Part shown: one piece after another, positions 5,992 through 11,921 of the stretch | Layout: each line of letters opens with the position of its first letter | Numbering within the stretch: position 1 is the first letter of the stretch | Assembly (NCBI GenBank): GCA_001587675.1 | Contig: LNGD01000015.1 | Location: 1 to 19,047 of the forward strand | From: Candidatus Methanofastidiosum methylothiophilum | GTDB taxonomy: Archaea > Methanobacteriota_B > Thermococci > Methanofastidiosales > Methanofastidiosaceae | Direction: 5' to 3' | Length of the DNA: 19,047 bases | Position numbers and translations under genes: made by a program | The notes under the pieces: model-generated | What the model was told of the DNA's origin: nothing | Seen by the model: the letters and a program-made list of their open reading frames with translations, nothing else | Database searches by the model: none

Positions 5992-6939
5992 TCAATTTGA
6001 ATTAATTTCAATAATTTCAAATTTTAAATCTTTAATTTCGATTTCATCCTCATCGTTAGAATCTGTTTTATAATAAACAGTTACAATGTCATAATAACCG
6101 TTTCCAGATGCAAGTTTCACATACCTCGCTGGTAAATAAAATAAATGTTTGTTAGTTGGATCAATATTCGTCCATTGGCCAAGATAAACTTCAACCCAAG
6201 TATGAGCAATTTCTTCACCATGAATGAATCCAAAAACTGGACGTGCAGGTATATCTTGAGCCCTTAGTAATGCACATAATAAGAAAGCTTTGTTATCACA
6301 GTCACCAGCTCCTCTTTGTAAACACTTAAGAGCACTTCCTCTACCCTCAATATCCTCTATATAATCAATTTCAGAGACATATTTATACAAAGCCTTTACC
6401 TTATCAACATCTGTTACATATCCTTCAGTGATTTTCTTTGAAAGTTCAATAATCTTAGGATCATTTGACTCTATCCCCCCAGAAGGAACAAGATATAGCT
6501 CATACTTATTGTTCTTATCTAAAGGTAATGTGTTTTGATAGGTATTATTGGTATCTATTTCAAATTTTAAATCTAAGAGAATAGAAGACTTTCGATTTAA
6601 ATTCTCAAAATCCCATTTACCCGTTTTAGATTCATAAAAATAAAACGTAGAATATTTGGAAGAAGAATAATTGTTTTCATTAATTAATAAATTCCAAGTA
6701 TAATTATTAATTTTTTGATGTTCGTTGCTATCAAATAGCCTAGCTTCGATAGAAGGCTCTAATATATCTTCATTATTGACATTAATCTCGTATTGTATTC
6801 TTACCTGAAGATGATAATTGCTCTTATTTTTATCAACTATTGTTCTATTTGTTTCATCAATAGACATGCTTAAACAAAATGATGAGAAGACTAAAACTAA
6901 TAAAAAGAGTATAAAAAATAAAAATTTACTTTTCTTCAT
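5992..6939 (-). CDS. Exported transglutaminase-like (papain-fold) protein
   Basis: This 315-aa protein has an N-terminal hydrophobic segment (about 5-24) that acts as a signal peptide or anchor, an N/K/S-rich beta region (40-150) with several N-X-S/T sequons, and a C-terminal transglutaminase-like domain. The catalytic triad is visible: C214 in GAGDCDNKAFLLCALLRA, H246 in AHTWVEVY and D260 in NIDPTN. Such domains cleave or crosslink peptides or glycans, and the substrate here is unknown. The gene starts 2 bp after the aminotransferase stop without a clear ribosome binding site, so it is probably expressed by read-through from that gene. No shared pathway is apparent. Confidence 0.8.
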   Translation of the reverse strand: MKKSKFLFFILFLLVLVFSSFCLSMSIDETNRTIVDKNKSNYHLQVRIQYEINVNNEDILEPSIEARLFDSNEHQKINNYTWNLLINENNYSSSKYSTFYFYESKTGKWDFENLNRKSSILLDLKFEIDTNNTYQNTLPLDKNNKYELYLVPSGGIESNDPKIIELSKKITEGYVTDVDKVKALYKYVSEIDYIEDIEGRGSALKCLQRGAGDCDNKAFLLCALLRAQDIPARPVFGFIHGEEIAHTWVEVYLGQWTNIDPTNKHLFYLPARYVKLASGNGYYDIVTVYYKTDSNDEDEIEIKDLKFEIIEINSN

Positions 6940-6941
6940 GT

Positions 6942-8078
6942 TTATCTAAAGGATTCCATGATTGGAGAAAGAATTGCTGGAAGTTCAGTCTTATACCCAA
7001 GGTCTTTTAATGCCATCTGTAAGGAAGATAATGTAACTATTATTTCTTTTTCTGTAACACTTCCCATGTGCCCAATTCTAATTATTTTTCCTTTTAGATG
7101 GTCCTGACCGCCGGCGATAATTACCCCATACTTCTCTCTCATAATACTAACAAGTTTCTGTCCATCGATTCCATCAGGAACTTTAATAGATGTGACAGTA
7201 TTTGAACATGTTTTTTCGTCCTGTGGGAAAAGAGAAAGCCCTATTGATTTGGCCGCTTCTCTTGTTGCCTTTGCTATCCTTTCGTGCTTTTTTATCCAAT
7301 CTTCAAAACCGTATTCATCAATTATATCTAAAGCCTCTTTTAAACCATAAGCCATTGTGACTGGTTGGGTATAAGGAGCCTTATATTTATTATTCTTGTA
7401 TTTCTTCAAGTTCAAGTAATAGCAAGTACTGTCATTTTTATCTATTACATCCCACGCTTTCTGGCTAACAGAAATAAATGACATTCCTGGAGGAAGACCG
7501 ATACATTTCTGACTGCCTGAAGCACAAAGGTCAACTCCCCAGTTATCAACTTCAATATTGTCCCCTCCAAGGGAAGAAATTGTATCAACAACTAAAAGTG
7601 CTTTAGTATTCTTTACAATTTTACCAATTTCTGCAACAGGATTTCTAACTCCAGTCGAAGTTTCGTTGTGGACCATTGTAACAGCTTTAATAGATGGATC
7701 TTTTTCAAGTGCCTTTTGTACTTCATCTGGCTTTATTGGTGCACCCCACTCGTAATTTAATTCAACTATCTGACCTTTGTAAGCTTTAACTATGTCTCTA
7801 AACCGCTCTCCAAATTTACCAGAAGTGATACATAGTACTTTATCTCCAGGTTGAACAATATTTGCTATGGCGGCGTCCATAGCTGCTGTTCCAGATCCGG
7901 CTAAAATAAACACATCACCTTTGGTCTTAAAGATTTTTTTCATTCTTTCAGATTGCTCCATGAAGAGCTTATTGAAATCATCCCCTCTATGGGGCATTAT
8001 TTTCATTGACATGGCCCTAAATACTCTTGGATGGACAGGTATTGGGCCAGGTATCATCAGTAAAAAATCTTCATTCAT
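6942..8078 (-). CDS. Class V aminotransferase (alanine-glyoxylate / serine-pyruvate type)
   Basis: A 378-aa PLP enzyme of the AGT/SPT branch. It begins with MIPGPIPVHPRV and has the GSGTAAMDAAIANI PLP-phosphate-binding block (61-74), D165 in VVDTISSLGG that contacts the PLP pyridine nitrogen, and the Schiff-base lysine K191 in GSQKCIGLPPG. Family members exchange amino groups among alanine, serine, aspartate and glyoxylate. In methanogens relatives of this type have been linked to serine or aspartate metabolism, so the exact substrate is open. A TATA box at 8109-8119 leaves only a very short leader. Confidence 0.88.
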   Translation of the reverse strand: MNEDFLLMIPGPIPVHPRVFRAMSMKIMPHRGDDFNKLFMEQSERMKKIFKTKGDVFILAGSGTAAMDAAIANIVQPGDKVLCITSGKFGERFRDIVKAYKGQIVELNYEWGAPIKPDEVQKALEKDPSIKAVTMVHNETSTGVRNPVAEIGKIVKNTKALLVVDTISSLGGDNIEVDNWGVDLCASGSQKCIGLPPGMSFISVSQKAWDVIDKNDSTCYYLNLKKYKNNKYKAPYTQPVTMAYGLKEALDIIDEYGFEDWIKKHERIAKATREAAKSIGLSLFPQDEKTCSNTVTSIKVPDGIDGQKLVSIMREKYGVIIAGGQDHLKGKIIRIGHMGSVTEKEIIVTLSSLQMALKDLGYKTELPAILSPIMESFR

Positions 8079-8108
8079 ATAATCACGACATTGTTAAACA
8101 AAAATAAA

Positions 8109-8119
8109 CATATATAAAG
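8109..8119 (-). promoter_or_regulatory. TATA box of the aminotransferase gene
   Basis: CTTTATATATG on the minus strand is centred about 35 nt upstream of the ATG at 8078, predicting a leader of roughly 10 nt. Confidence 0.5.
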
Positions 8120-8128
8120 ATTATCGTA

Positions 8129-8152
8129 TCTAACGCCAAATAAAATGTTAGA
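8129..8152. repeat. Inverted repeat upstream of the aminotransferase promoter
   Basis: TCTAAC (8129-8134) and GTTAGA (8147-8152) form a perfect 6-bp inverted repeat with a 12-nt spacer. It sits between the eS17 stop and the aminotransferase TATA box. It is not followed by a T run in the minus direction, so an operator is at least as likely as a terminator. It may also be chance. Confidence 0.25.
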
Positions 8153-8182
8153 GTAGAATTAATCTAAGGAGATATAAACAAA

Positions 8183-8380
8183 TTACATTATTTCTTTATG
8201 AGTCATTAGTCTTGTTGTGTACCCAGCAATTCTGTTCAAAAGCTTGTCTGTGGGAACATCAATTAAATCTTTTATTACTAACTTATTTTCTTCAAAGTCT
8301 TTTGTAAGCTGATCTCTGTGTTTGTCGACTAATTGCCTAGATATTCTCTTTATAAATGATGGTCTGATTCTTCCCAACAT
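8183..8380 (-). CDS. rps17e: Small ribosomal subunit protein eS17
   Basis: The 65-aa product starts MLGRIRPSFIKRISRQLVDK and has the family core TKDFEENKLVIKDL and NRIAGYTTRLM. The frame is open 27 codons further upstream, but the ATG at 8380 is the proper start: it has a strong ribosome binding site (GGAGGTG at 8389-8383) and gives the standard eS17 N-terminus. A minus-strand TATA-like TTTTAAAAAG at 8414-8423 precedes it. It is a single-gene unit here. Confidence 0.95.
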   Translation of the reverse strand: MLGRIRPSFIKRISRQLVDKHRDQLTKDFEENKLVIKDLIDVPTDKLLNRIAGYTTRLMTHKEIM

Positions 8381-8413
8381 TACACCTCCATTTAAAAGAA
8401 ATGGTATAGTAGG

Positions 8414-8423
8414 CTTTTTAAAA
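8414..8423 (-). promoter_or_regulatory. TATA box of the eS17 gene
   Basis: TTTTAAAAAG on the minus strand is centred about 38 nt upstream of the ATG at 8380, leaving just enough leader for the GGAGGTG site. The divergent mtxX promoter lies about 65 bp away. Confidence 0.4.
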
Positions 8424-8485
8424 TTATCGCAGGATTCTTGAAATCTTGCTAATATTCTCATATGGTCAAACTGTATTACAGAAAT

Positions 8486-8497
8486 TATTTAAGTATA
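8486..8497 (+). promoter_or_regulatory. TATA box of mtxX (leaderless)
   Basis: ATTTAAGTATAT is centred about 24 nt upstream of the ATG at 8515, with no Shine-Dalgarno between them. This predicts a leaderless message and supports 8515 as the start. Confidence 0.45.
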
Positions 8498-8514
8498 TTA
8501 GAGATTTATTTTTT

Positions 8515-9252
8515 ATGCTTGATAAGATAAAAGCCAGAGTTAATCCAAAACTAACAGTAGGTATTGGTGCTTATGAAAATCCAGAAAAAATAAAAGCTGT
8601 TGTAAATAATATTGATTTTTGCAATACCAAAATTTATGGTAATTCCGCTGAAATTATTTCGGCTTTAAAAAATGGAGAAATTGATGCAATAGTAAGGGGT
8701 ACGCTTCCAAGTTCTGAATTCCTAAAAGAAGTTAAAATTAATTTTAATATTGAAAAGATTTACAGAATAGGGCTTCTTGGAACTTATGATAAAACTTATT
8801 TCTTTTTTGCACCTTTGGGAATTGATGAGGGAGAAGATCTAGAAGAAAAAGAGAGGTTAGTCGAATATGGAATTGATTTATTGAAAAAGTTCAAAGTTGA
8901 ACCTAAAATCTCTGTTCTTTCTGGTGGCAGAATTAACGACATTGGAAGGTCGAAAGTTGTCGACAAGACCATAATAGAAGCAGAGTCCCTAGCAAAAAAG
9001 TATGGAATCATTCATGAACAGATACTGATTGAAAATGCAGTTAAGAGATCAAATTATATTTTGGCTCCTGATGGGATTTCAGGGAATCTGATCTATAGAA
9101 CTTTGATTCATCTTGGAGGAGGAAGTTCTCATGGTGCATTATATTATCCGCTGGCTATCAAGGGAATCATAATTGTAGATACTTCAAGAGCGGCACCCCA
9201 AGAAGAATATATTTCATCTATAGTACTTGCTAATGCAATCAAGAACTACTGA
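8515..9252 (+). CDS. mtxX: MtxX / methanogenesis marker protein 4
   Basis: A 245-aa protein with a phosphate acyltransferase-like fold. The C-terminal half carries the strongest family blocks: VLSGGRINDIGRSKVVDKT (about 134-152), LIENAVKRSNYILAPDGISG (171-190) and NLIYRTLIHLGGGSSHGALY. This set matches MtxX, a protein of unknown mechanism found almost only in methanogens and associated with methyltransfer genes. The frame is open upstream to 8446, but a promoter at 8486-8497 and the family-like N-terminus favour 8515. It ends 7 bp inside the 3' end of surE on the opposite strand. It is the best lineage marker in the window. Confidence 0.82.
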   Translation: MLDKIKARVNPKLTVGIGAYENPEKIKAVVNNIDFCNTKIYGNSAEIISALKNGEIDAIVRGTLPSSEFLKEVKINFNIEKIYRIGLLGTYDKTYFFFAPLGIDEGEDLEEKERLVEYGIDLLKKFKVEPKISVLSGGRINDIGRSKVVDKTIIEAESLAKKYGIIHEQILIENAVKRSNYILAPDGISGNLIYRTLIHLGGGSSHGALYYPLAIKGIIIVDTSRAAPQEEYISSIVLANAIKNY

Positions 9253-10031
9253 TTAAAAATGTCAATTATTTTCTTTAAATTTACAATTTCTTTCCATGAA
9301 TTCATTTCATTGTGATTTGTTGCGTCAAGATGAATTGGAGTCAAAGAAACTTTATTTTGTTTTATAGCAGAGTAGTCTGTCCCTTCTTCTACATATCCAC
9401 TGGGGGCCTTCCCAAATACTTTGAAATACATTTTTCCATCTTTATTATCTGTTTCAAAAGGCTCTTCATAGTAGACTCTTCTACCAAGTCTTGTTATTTC
9501 AACTCCGTTCAATTCTTCAAATGGTACAGAGGGTACATTTATGTTAAGAAGTGTGTCAGTAGGAAAATTATTAAAATTCCAAGAATCAAATAATATTTCT
9601 AAAAATCTTGTTGCTGTGTCAAACATCGGGTTAAAGTAATCTGTCGAAGATACAGATATGGATGGTATACCATTAATTATTCCTTCTCTAGCAGCTGCAA
9701 CTGTTCCTGAATAGTATATATCATAGGAAATATTTTCGCCATGATTTATCCCAGATAGAATCAAATCAATTTTCTCTTTCATGAAATGTCTTATGGCTAG
9801 GGCGACGCAGTCCACAGGCGTTCCGGAAACAATATAATCCTTCCTCTTTTTGTCTTCTAAATATATTTCTTCAACACCTATTTTTTTAAAAATAGAATAG
9901 CTGTGGCCTATTCCGCTACAGTTTTCTTTTGGAGCAATGACAATGACTTCGCCCAAAGATTCTGCAACTTCGGTGAGCTTTTTTATTCCCTCTCTCCCAT
10001 AACCATCGTCATTAGTAACTAATATTTTCAT
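9246..10031 (-). CDS. surE: 5'/3'-nucleotidase SurE
   Basis: A 261-aa SurE phosphatase that removes phosphate from nucleoside monophosphates. Metal-binding residues are visible in VTNDDGYG (D8, D9), CSGIGHSYS (38-46) and SGINHGEN (N96). SGTPVDCVALAI and YYSGTVAAAREG are further family blocks. A minus-strand TATA-like CCTTTAAAAG at 10056-10065, about 29 nt before the ATG and overlapping the end of cdc6, suggests its own leaderless message. The 3' end overlaps mtxX tail-to-tail by 7 bp. Confidence 0.93.
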   Translation of the reverse strand: MKILVTNDDGYGREGIKKLTEVAESLGEVIVIAPKENCSGIGHSYSIFKKIGVEEIYLEDKKRKDYIVSGTPVDCVALAIRHFMKEKIDLILSGINHGENISYDIYYSGTVAAAREGIINGIPSISVSSTDYFNPMFDTATRFLEILFDSWNFNNFPTDTLLNINVPSVPFEELNGVEITRLGRRVYYEEPFETDNKDGKMYFKVFGKAPSGYVEEGTDYSAIKQNKVSLTPIHLDATNHNEMNSWKEIVNLKKIIDIFNQ

Positions 10032-10065
10032 TTGAATTAAAGAGACTTAAAATTACTTTTAAAGG

Positions 10066-11193
10066 TTATTCCTTGATAGTATCTAGTATTGCCTCTTTAG
10101 GCACCCTTAAGTGAATCAAATTTTGCTTTCCTCTGCCCCTAGATTGTGCCCTTTGTATATCAACTATTTTAAGGTTTTCAAGTTTTGTTGTTGCCTTCCT
10201 AAAGAGTTCGTACGACATTTCGTCTGCCAATATATCAAAGAAATCATTAGCCTTTGAAAACTTACTAGAGTTTTCTGCTATAACTTTGAGAACTTTTTTA
10301 TCAGTTTTAGATAGTCCATCAAAAACATTTTGAACATGTAGAGAAGAACTGATACGCTCTATAGCTTTTTCAATGTCATCGATTGTTATTTTTCTTCTTG
10401 CTTGAAGTTCTGCCAACATTCCTGCTTCTTTTATTCCTCTTATACCTAGTCTTAAATCACCTTTGTCAAAAGTTATCTCAGCAATTTTATCTAGTACTTC
10501 CTCTTCCATTACCCCAGGATATAATCCAATATCACAACGGTACTTAAGTATCTCTTTTATTGTAGACTGAGAATAAGGCTTAAAATGGACTTCGTTTGGC
10601 ATGAATACTGTCCTGATTTTTTCTGAAACTTTAAACGAAAAAGCATTGTCTGTAACAATTCCAATAATTCCTGTTTTAACGCCAGGAAAGATCTCATGAG
10701 CTCTTAGAATCTTATAAAGTATATTTTCTGCAATATTTACGTGGAATAAAAAATCAACATCATCCAATGCAACAATCAATCTTTTACCTTTTTTTTGTAA
10801 TTCGCCCATAGTGTACTCATAAAGAGTAGTTAAAGGTTTACCAGTTTCTACTGGAAGGTAGCCAAAAATACCCTTAAAAATTTGTGACATTATTGAAAAT
10901 TCCCGATAATGAAACTGACAGTTAATATAAACAGGGATTACATCATTTGAAACTTCAGTGATCTCTTTAAACAGCAATTTGACTGAAGTTGTCTTTCCAG
11001 TGCCTGTTGGACCAAGTACAATTGTATTTGTTGGAAGGTCCCCTTTAATTAAAGGTTTTACGTTGTGAGATATTGCCTCAATTTCATTGTCTCTGAACTT
11101 AAATACATCAGGAATATAGCTAAGGTCAAAGACTTCAGGGGCTCTGAATAAAGATTCATCCCACATCAAGATATCTTTTATTTTGCTTGACAT
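10066..11193 (-). CDS. cdc6: Orc1/Cdc6 replication initiator
   Basis: This 375-aa AAA+ protein recognises origins and helps load the MCM helicase. Walker A is GPTGTGKTT (61-69), Walker B is LIVALDDVDF (139-148), and sensor 2 is GDLRLGIRGIKEAG (245-258). Residues about 290-370 form the C-terminal winged helix. The length is slightly short but complete. A minus-strand TATAAAAA (about 11217-11224) lies 29 nt before the ATG, suggesting a leaderless message; it overlaps the stop codon of the 44-aa gene upstream. Archaeal origins often lie beside such a gene, and the upstream region is AT-rich and repeat-bearing. Confidence 0.93.
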   Translation of the reverse strand: MSSKIKDILMWDESLFRAPEVFDLSYIPDVFKFRDNEIEAISHNVKPLIKGDLPTNTIVLGPTGTGKTTSVKLLFKEITEVSNDVIPVYINCQFHYREFSIMSQIFKGIFGYLPVETGKPLTTLYEYTMGELQKKGKRLIVALDDVDFLFHVNIAENILYKILRAHEIFPGVKTGIIGIVTDNAFSFKVSEKIRTVFMPNEVHFKPYSQSTIKEILKYRCDIGLYPGVMEEEVLDKIAEITFDKGDLRLGIRGIKEAGMLAELQARRKITIDDIEKAIERISSSLHVQNVFDGLSKTDKKVLKVIAENSSKFSKANDFFDILADEMSYELFRKATTKLENLKIVDIQRAQSRGRGKQNLIHLRVPKEAILDTIKE

Positions 11194-11221
11194 AACTAAA
11201 TAAAAAATTTAATTTAAGTTT

Positions 11222-11356
11222 TTATACTTTAGCTACTTCCATAAATATATTTGATAAGACAAAATTCTTATCACTTTTATCTGCATTTGCATGTTCTATT
11301 GCCTTTTCAATTAATAATGGAAAAGGAACTTTTTTTAATTCTGTGTACTTCTGCAT
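11222..11356 (-). CDS. 44-aa protein upstream of cdc6, function unknown
   Basis: The product starts MQKYTELKKVPFPLLIEKAI and continues with EHANADKSDKNF and VLSNIFMEVAKV. It has a GGTGAT ribosome binding site about 6 nt before the ATG and a TATA-like CTTTATATTTA around 11386-11396. It is soluble and probably helical, and no family is recognised. It ends 28 bp before the cdc6 ATG on the same strand, so cotranscription or a link with replication control is possible but unproven. Confidence 0.55.
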   Translation of the reverse strand: MQKYTELKKVPFPLLIEKAIEHANADKSDKNFVLSNIFMEVAKV

Positions 11357-11558
11357 ATAATCACCGTTGAATTATAATCTAAGAGTAAATATAAAGCAAG
11401 CCTAAGTATGATTTTTTATATTTTATTATTTTAAAGGTAGAATTTAACTTAAAAAACTTAAATTAGAGAAATTATCGATTTTAATTAAATTCTATTAATT
11501 AATTAGGTTTAGAATTTGATACAGAAAGCTATTTAATCTCAAAAATAGATTAATTTCT
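11357..11558. other. AT-rich intergenic region, candidate replication origin
   Basis: About 200 bp without a convincing gene, next to orc1/cdc6. It is extremely AT-rich around 11440-11520, with several short palindromes (for example ATTAATTAAT) and a 10-bp inverted repeat at 11441-11464 whose right arm recurs inverted in front of cdc6. This looks like a duplex-unwinding element with initiator sites. No canonical origin recognition box with its G-rich tail was found, so the call is tentative. Confidence 0.35.
11441..11464. repeat. Inverted repeat, right arm repeated before cdc6
   Basis: AATTTAACTT and AACTTAAATT are inverted copies (9 of 10 matching) with a 4-base spacer. The 14-base AAAAACTTAAATTA at 11452-11465 occurs again on the minus strand at 11223-11210, directly before the cdc6 ATG. 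AT-richness raises the chance of coincidence. Confidence 0.4.
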
Positions 11559-11663
11559 ATGGGTCCTGAGAAAAGAAGAAGGTTTGCCATTATTATCATG
11601 ACAGTTTTTATATGCACAATATTATTATTGTCGTATCTACAGATATTTTTCTTCTACAATTAA
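11559..11663 (+). CDS. 34-aa single-pass membrane microprotein
   Basis: It starts MGPEKRRRFAIIIMTVF and continues ICTILLLSYLQIFFFYN: a cluster of positive residues followed by one hydrophobic helix of about 22 residues, the layout of an N-in small membrane protein. A TATA-like CTATTTAATC at 11529-11538 lies about 25 nt before the ATG, so the message would be leaderless. No family is recognised. It converges with another single-TM microprotein 28 bp away. Confidence 0.5.
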   Translation: MGPEKRRRFAIIIMTVFICTILLLSYLQIFFFYN

Positions 11664-11691
11664 TCAATAAATAAAAAATATTAATTTATAG

Positions 11692-11793
11692 TTATAGGAA
11701 GTTCTCCGCATAATAGCAAAAGAATACTGCAAAGACGCTAAAAATAAATATCGCATAACCAAATATCAAATCCCCTATATCTTCCTTTTTCAA
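11692..11793 (-). CDS. 33-aa single-pass membrane microprotein (TTG start)
   Basis: The predicted product starts MKKEDIGDLIFGYAIFIFSV and ends FAVFFCYYAENFL, with a charged N-terminus and one hydrophobic helix (about 9-28). Only a TTG is available as start (11793-11791), with GGTG 6 nt upstream and a CTTTAAATCC TATA-like element about 25 nt upstream (11812-11821). No family is recognised. The small size and weak start keep confidence modest, but the hydrophobic pattern is not typical of random AT-rich sequence. Confidence 0.4.
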   Translation of the reverse strand: MKKEDIGDLIFGYAIFIFSVFAVFFCYYAENFL

Positions 11794-11838
11794 AAGAACA
11801 CCAATATTAAATAGGATTTAAAGTAAATAAAGCTTACT

Positions 11839-11867
11839 ATTTAGAATAAAATAAAAATAAAAAATAT
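11839..11867 (-). terminator. T-run terminator after the C/D sRNA and PAN
   Basis: On the minus strand the sRNA is followed directly by repeated T tracts (ATATTTTTTATTTTTATTTT and further). Archaeal RNA polymerase stops at such tracts without a hairpin. It would end the PAN transcript just after the D box. Confidence 0.55.
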
Positions 11868-11921
11868 GTCAGACCGCCCATCTCTCATCATAAGTCAGAC
11901 GCTGTCGGTTTCCTCATCCAT
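11868..11921 (-). ncRNA. Box C/D guide sRNA in the PAN 3' end
   Basis: The minus strand shows the full order: C box GGATGA (11919-11914, first base off consensus), a 15-nt guide (11913-11899), D' box CTGA (11898-11895), 4 nt, C' box TGATGA (11890-11885), a 12-nt guide GAGATGGGCGGT (11884-11873), D box CTGA (11872-11869), then a T run. Flanks TATG and CATA can pair. The D guide pairs over 10 bp (one G-U) with the universal 16S sequence ACCGCCCGUC; by the D+5 rule it would direct 2'-O-methylation of C1402 (E. coli numbering). The D' guide (target ACGCUGUCGGUUUCC) has no target I recognise. The C box includes the PAN stop codon TGA, so the sRNA must be processed from, or overlap, the PAN message. 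Confidence 0.8.

Noticed and set aside
8381..8461. Longer eS17 start at 8461
   Set aside because: The extra 27 residues are not part of eS17, and the ATG at 8380 has a strong GGAGGTG site.
8446..8514. Longer mtxX start at 8446
   Set aside because: It begins with TTG, runs through the mtxX promoter and overlaps the eS17 promoter region.
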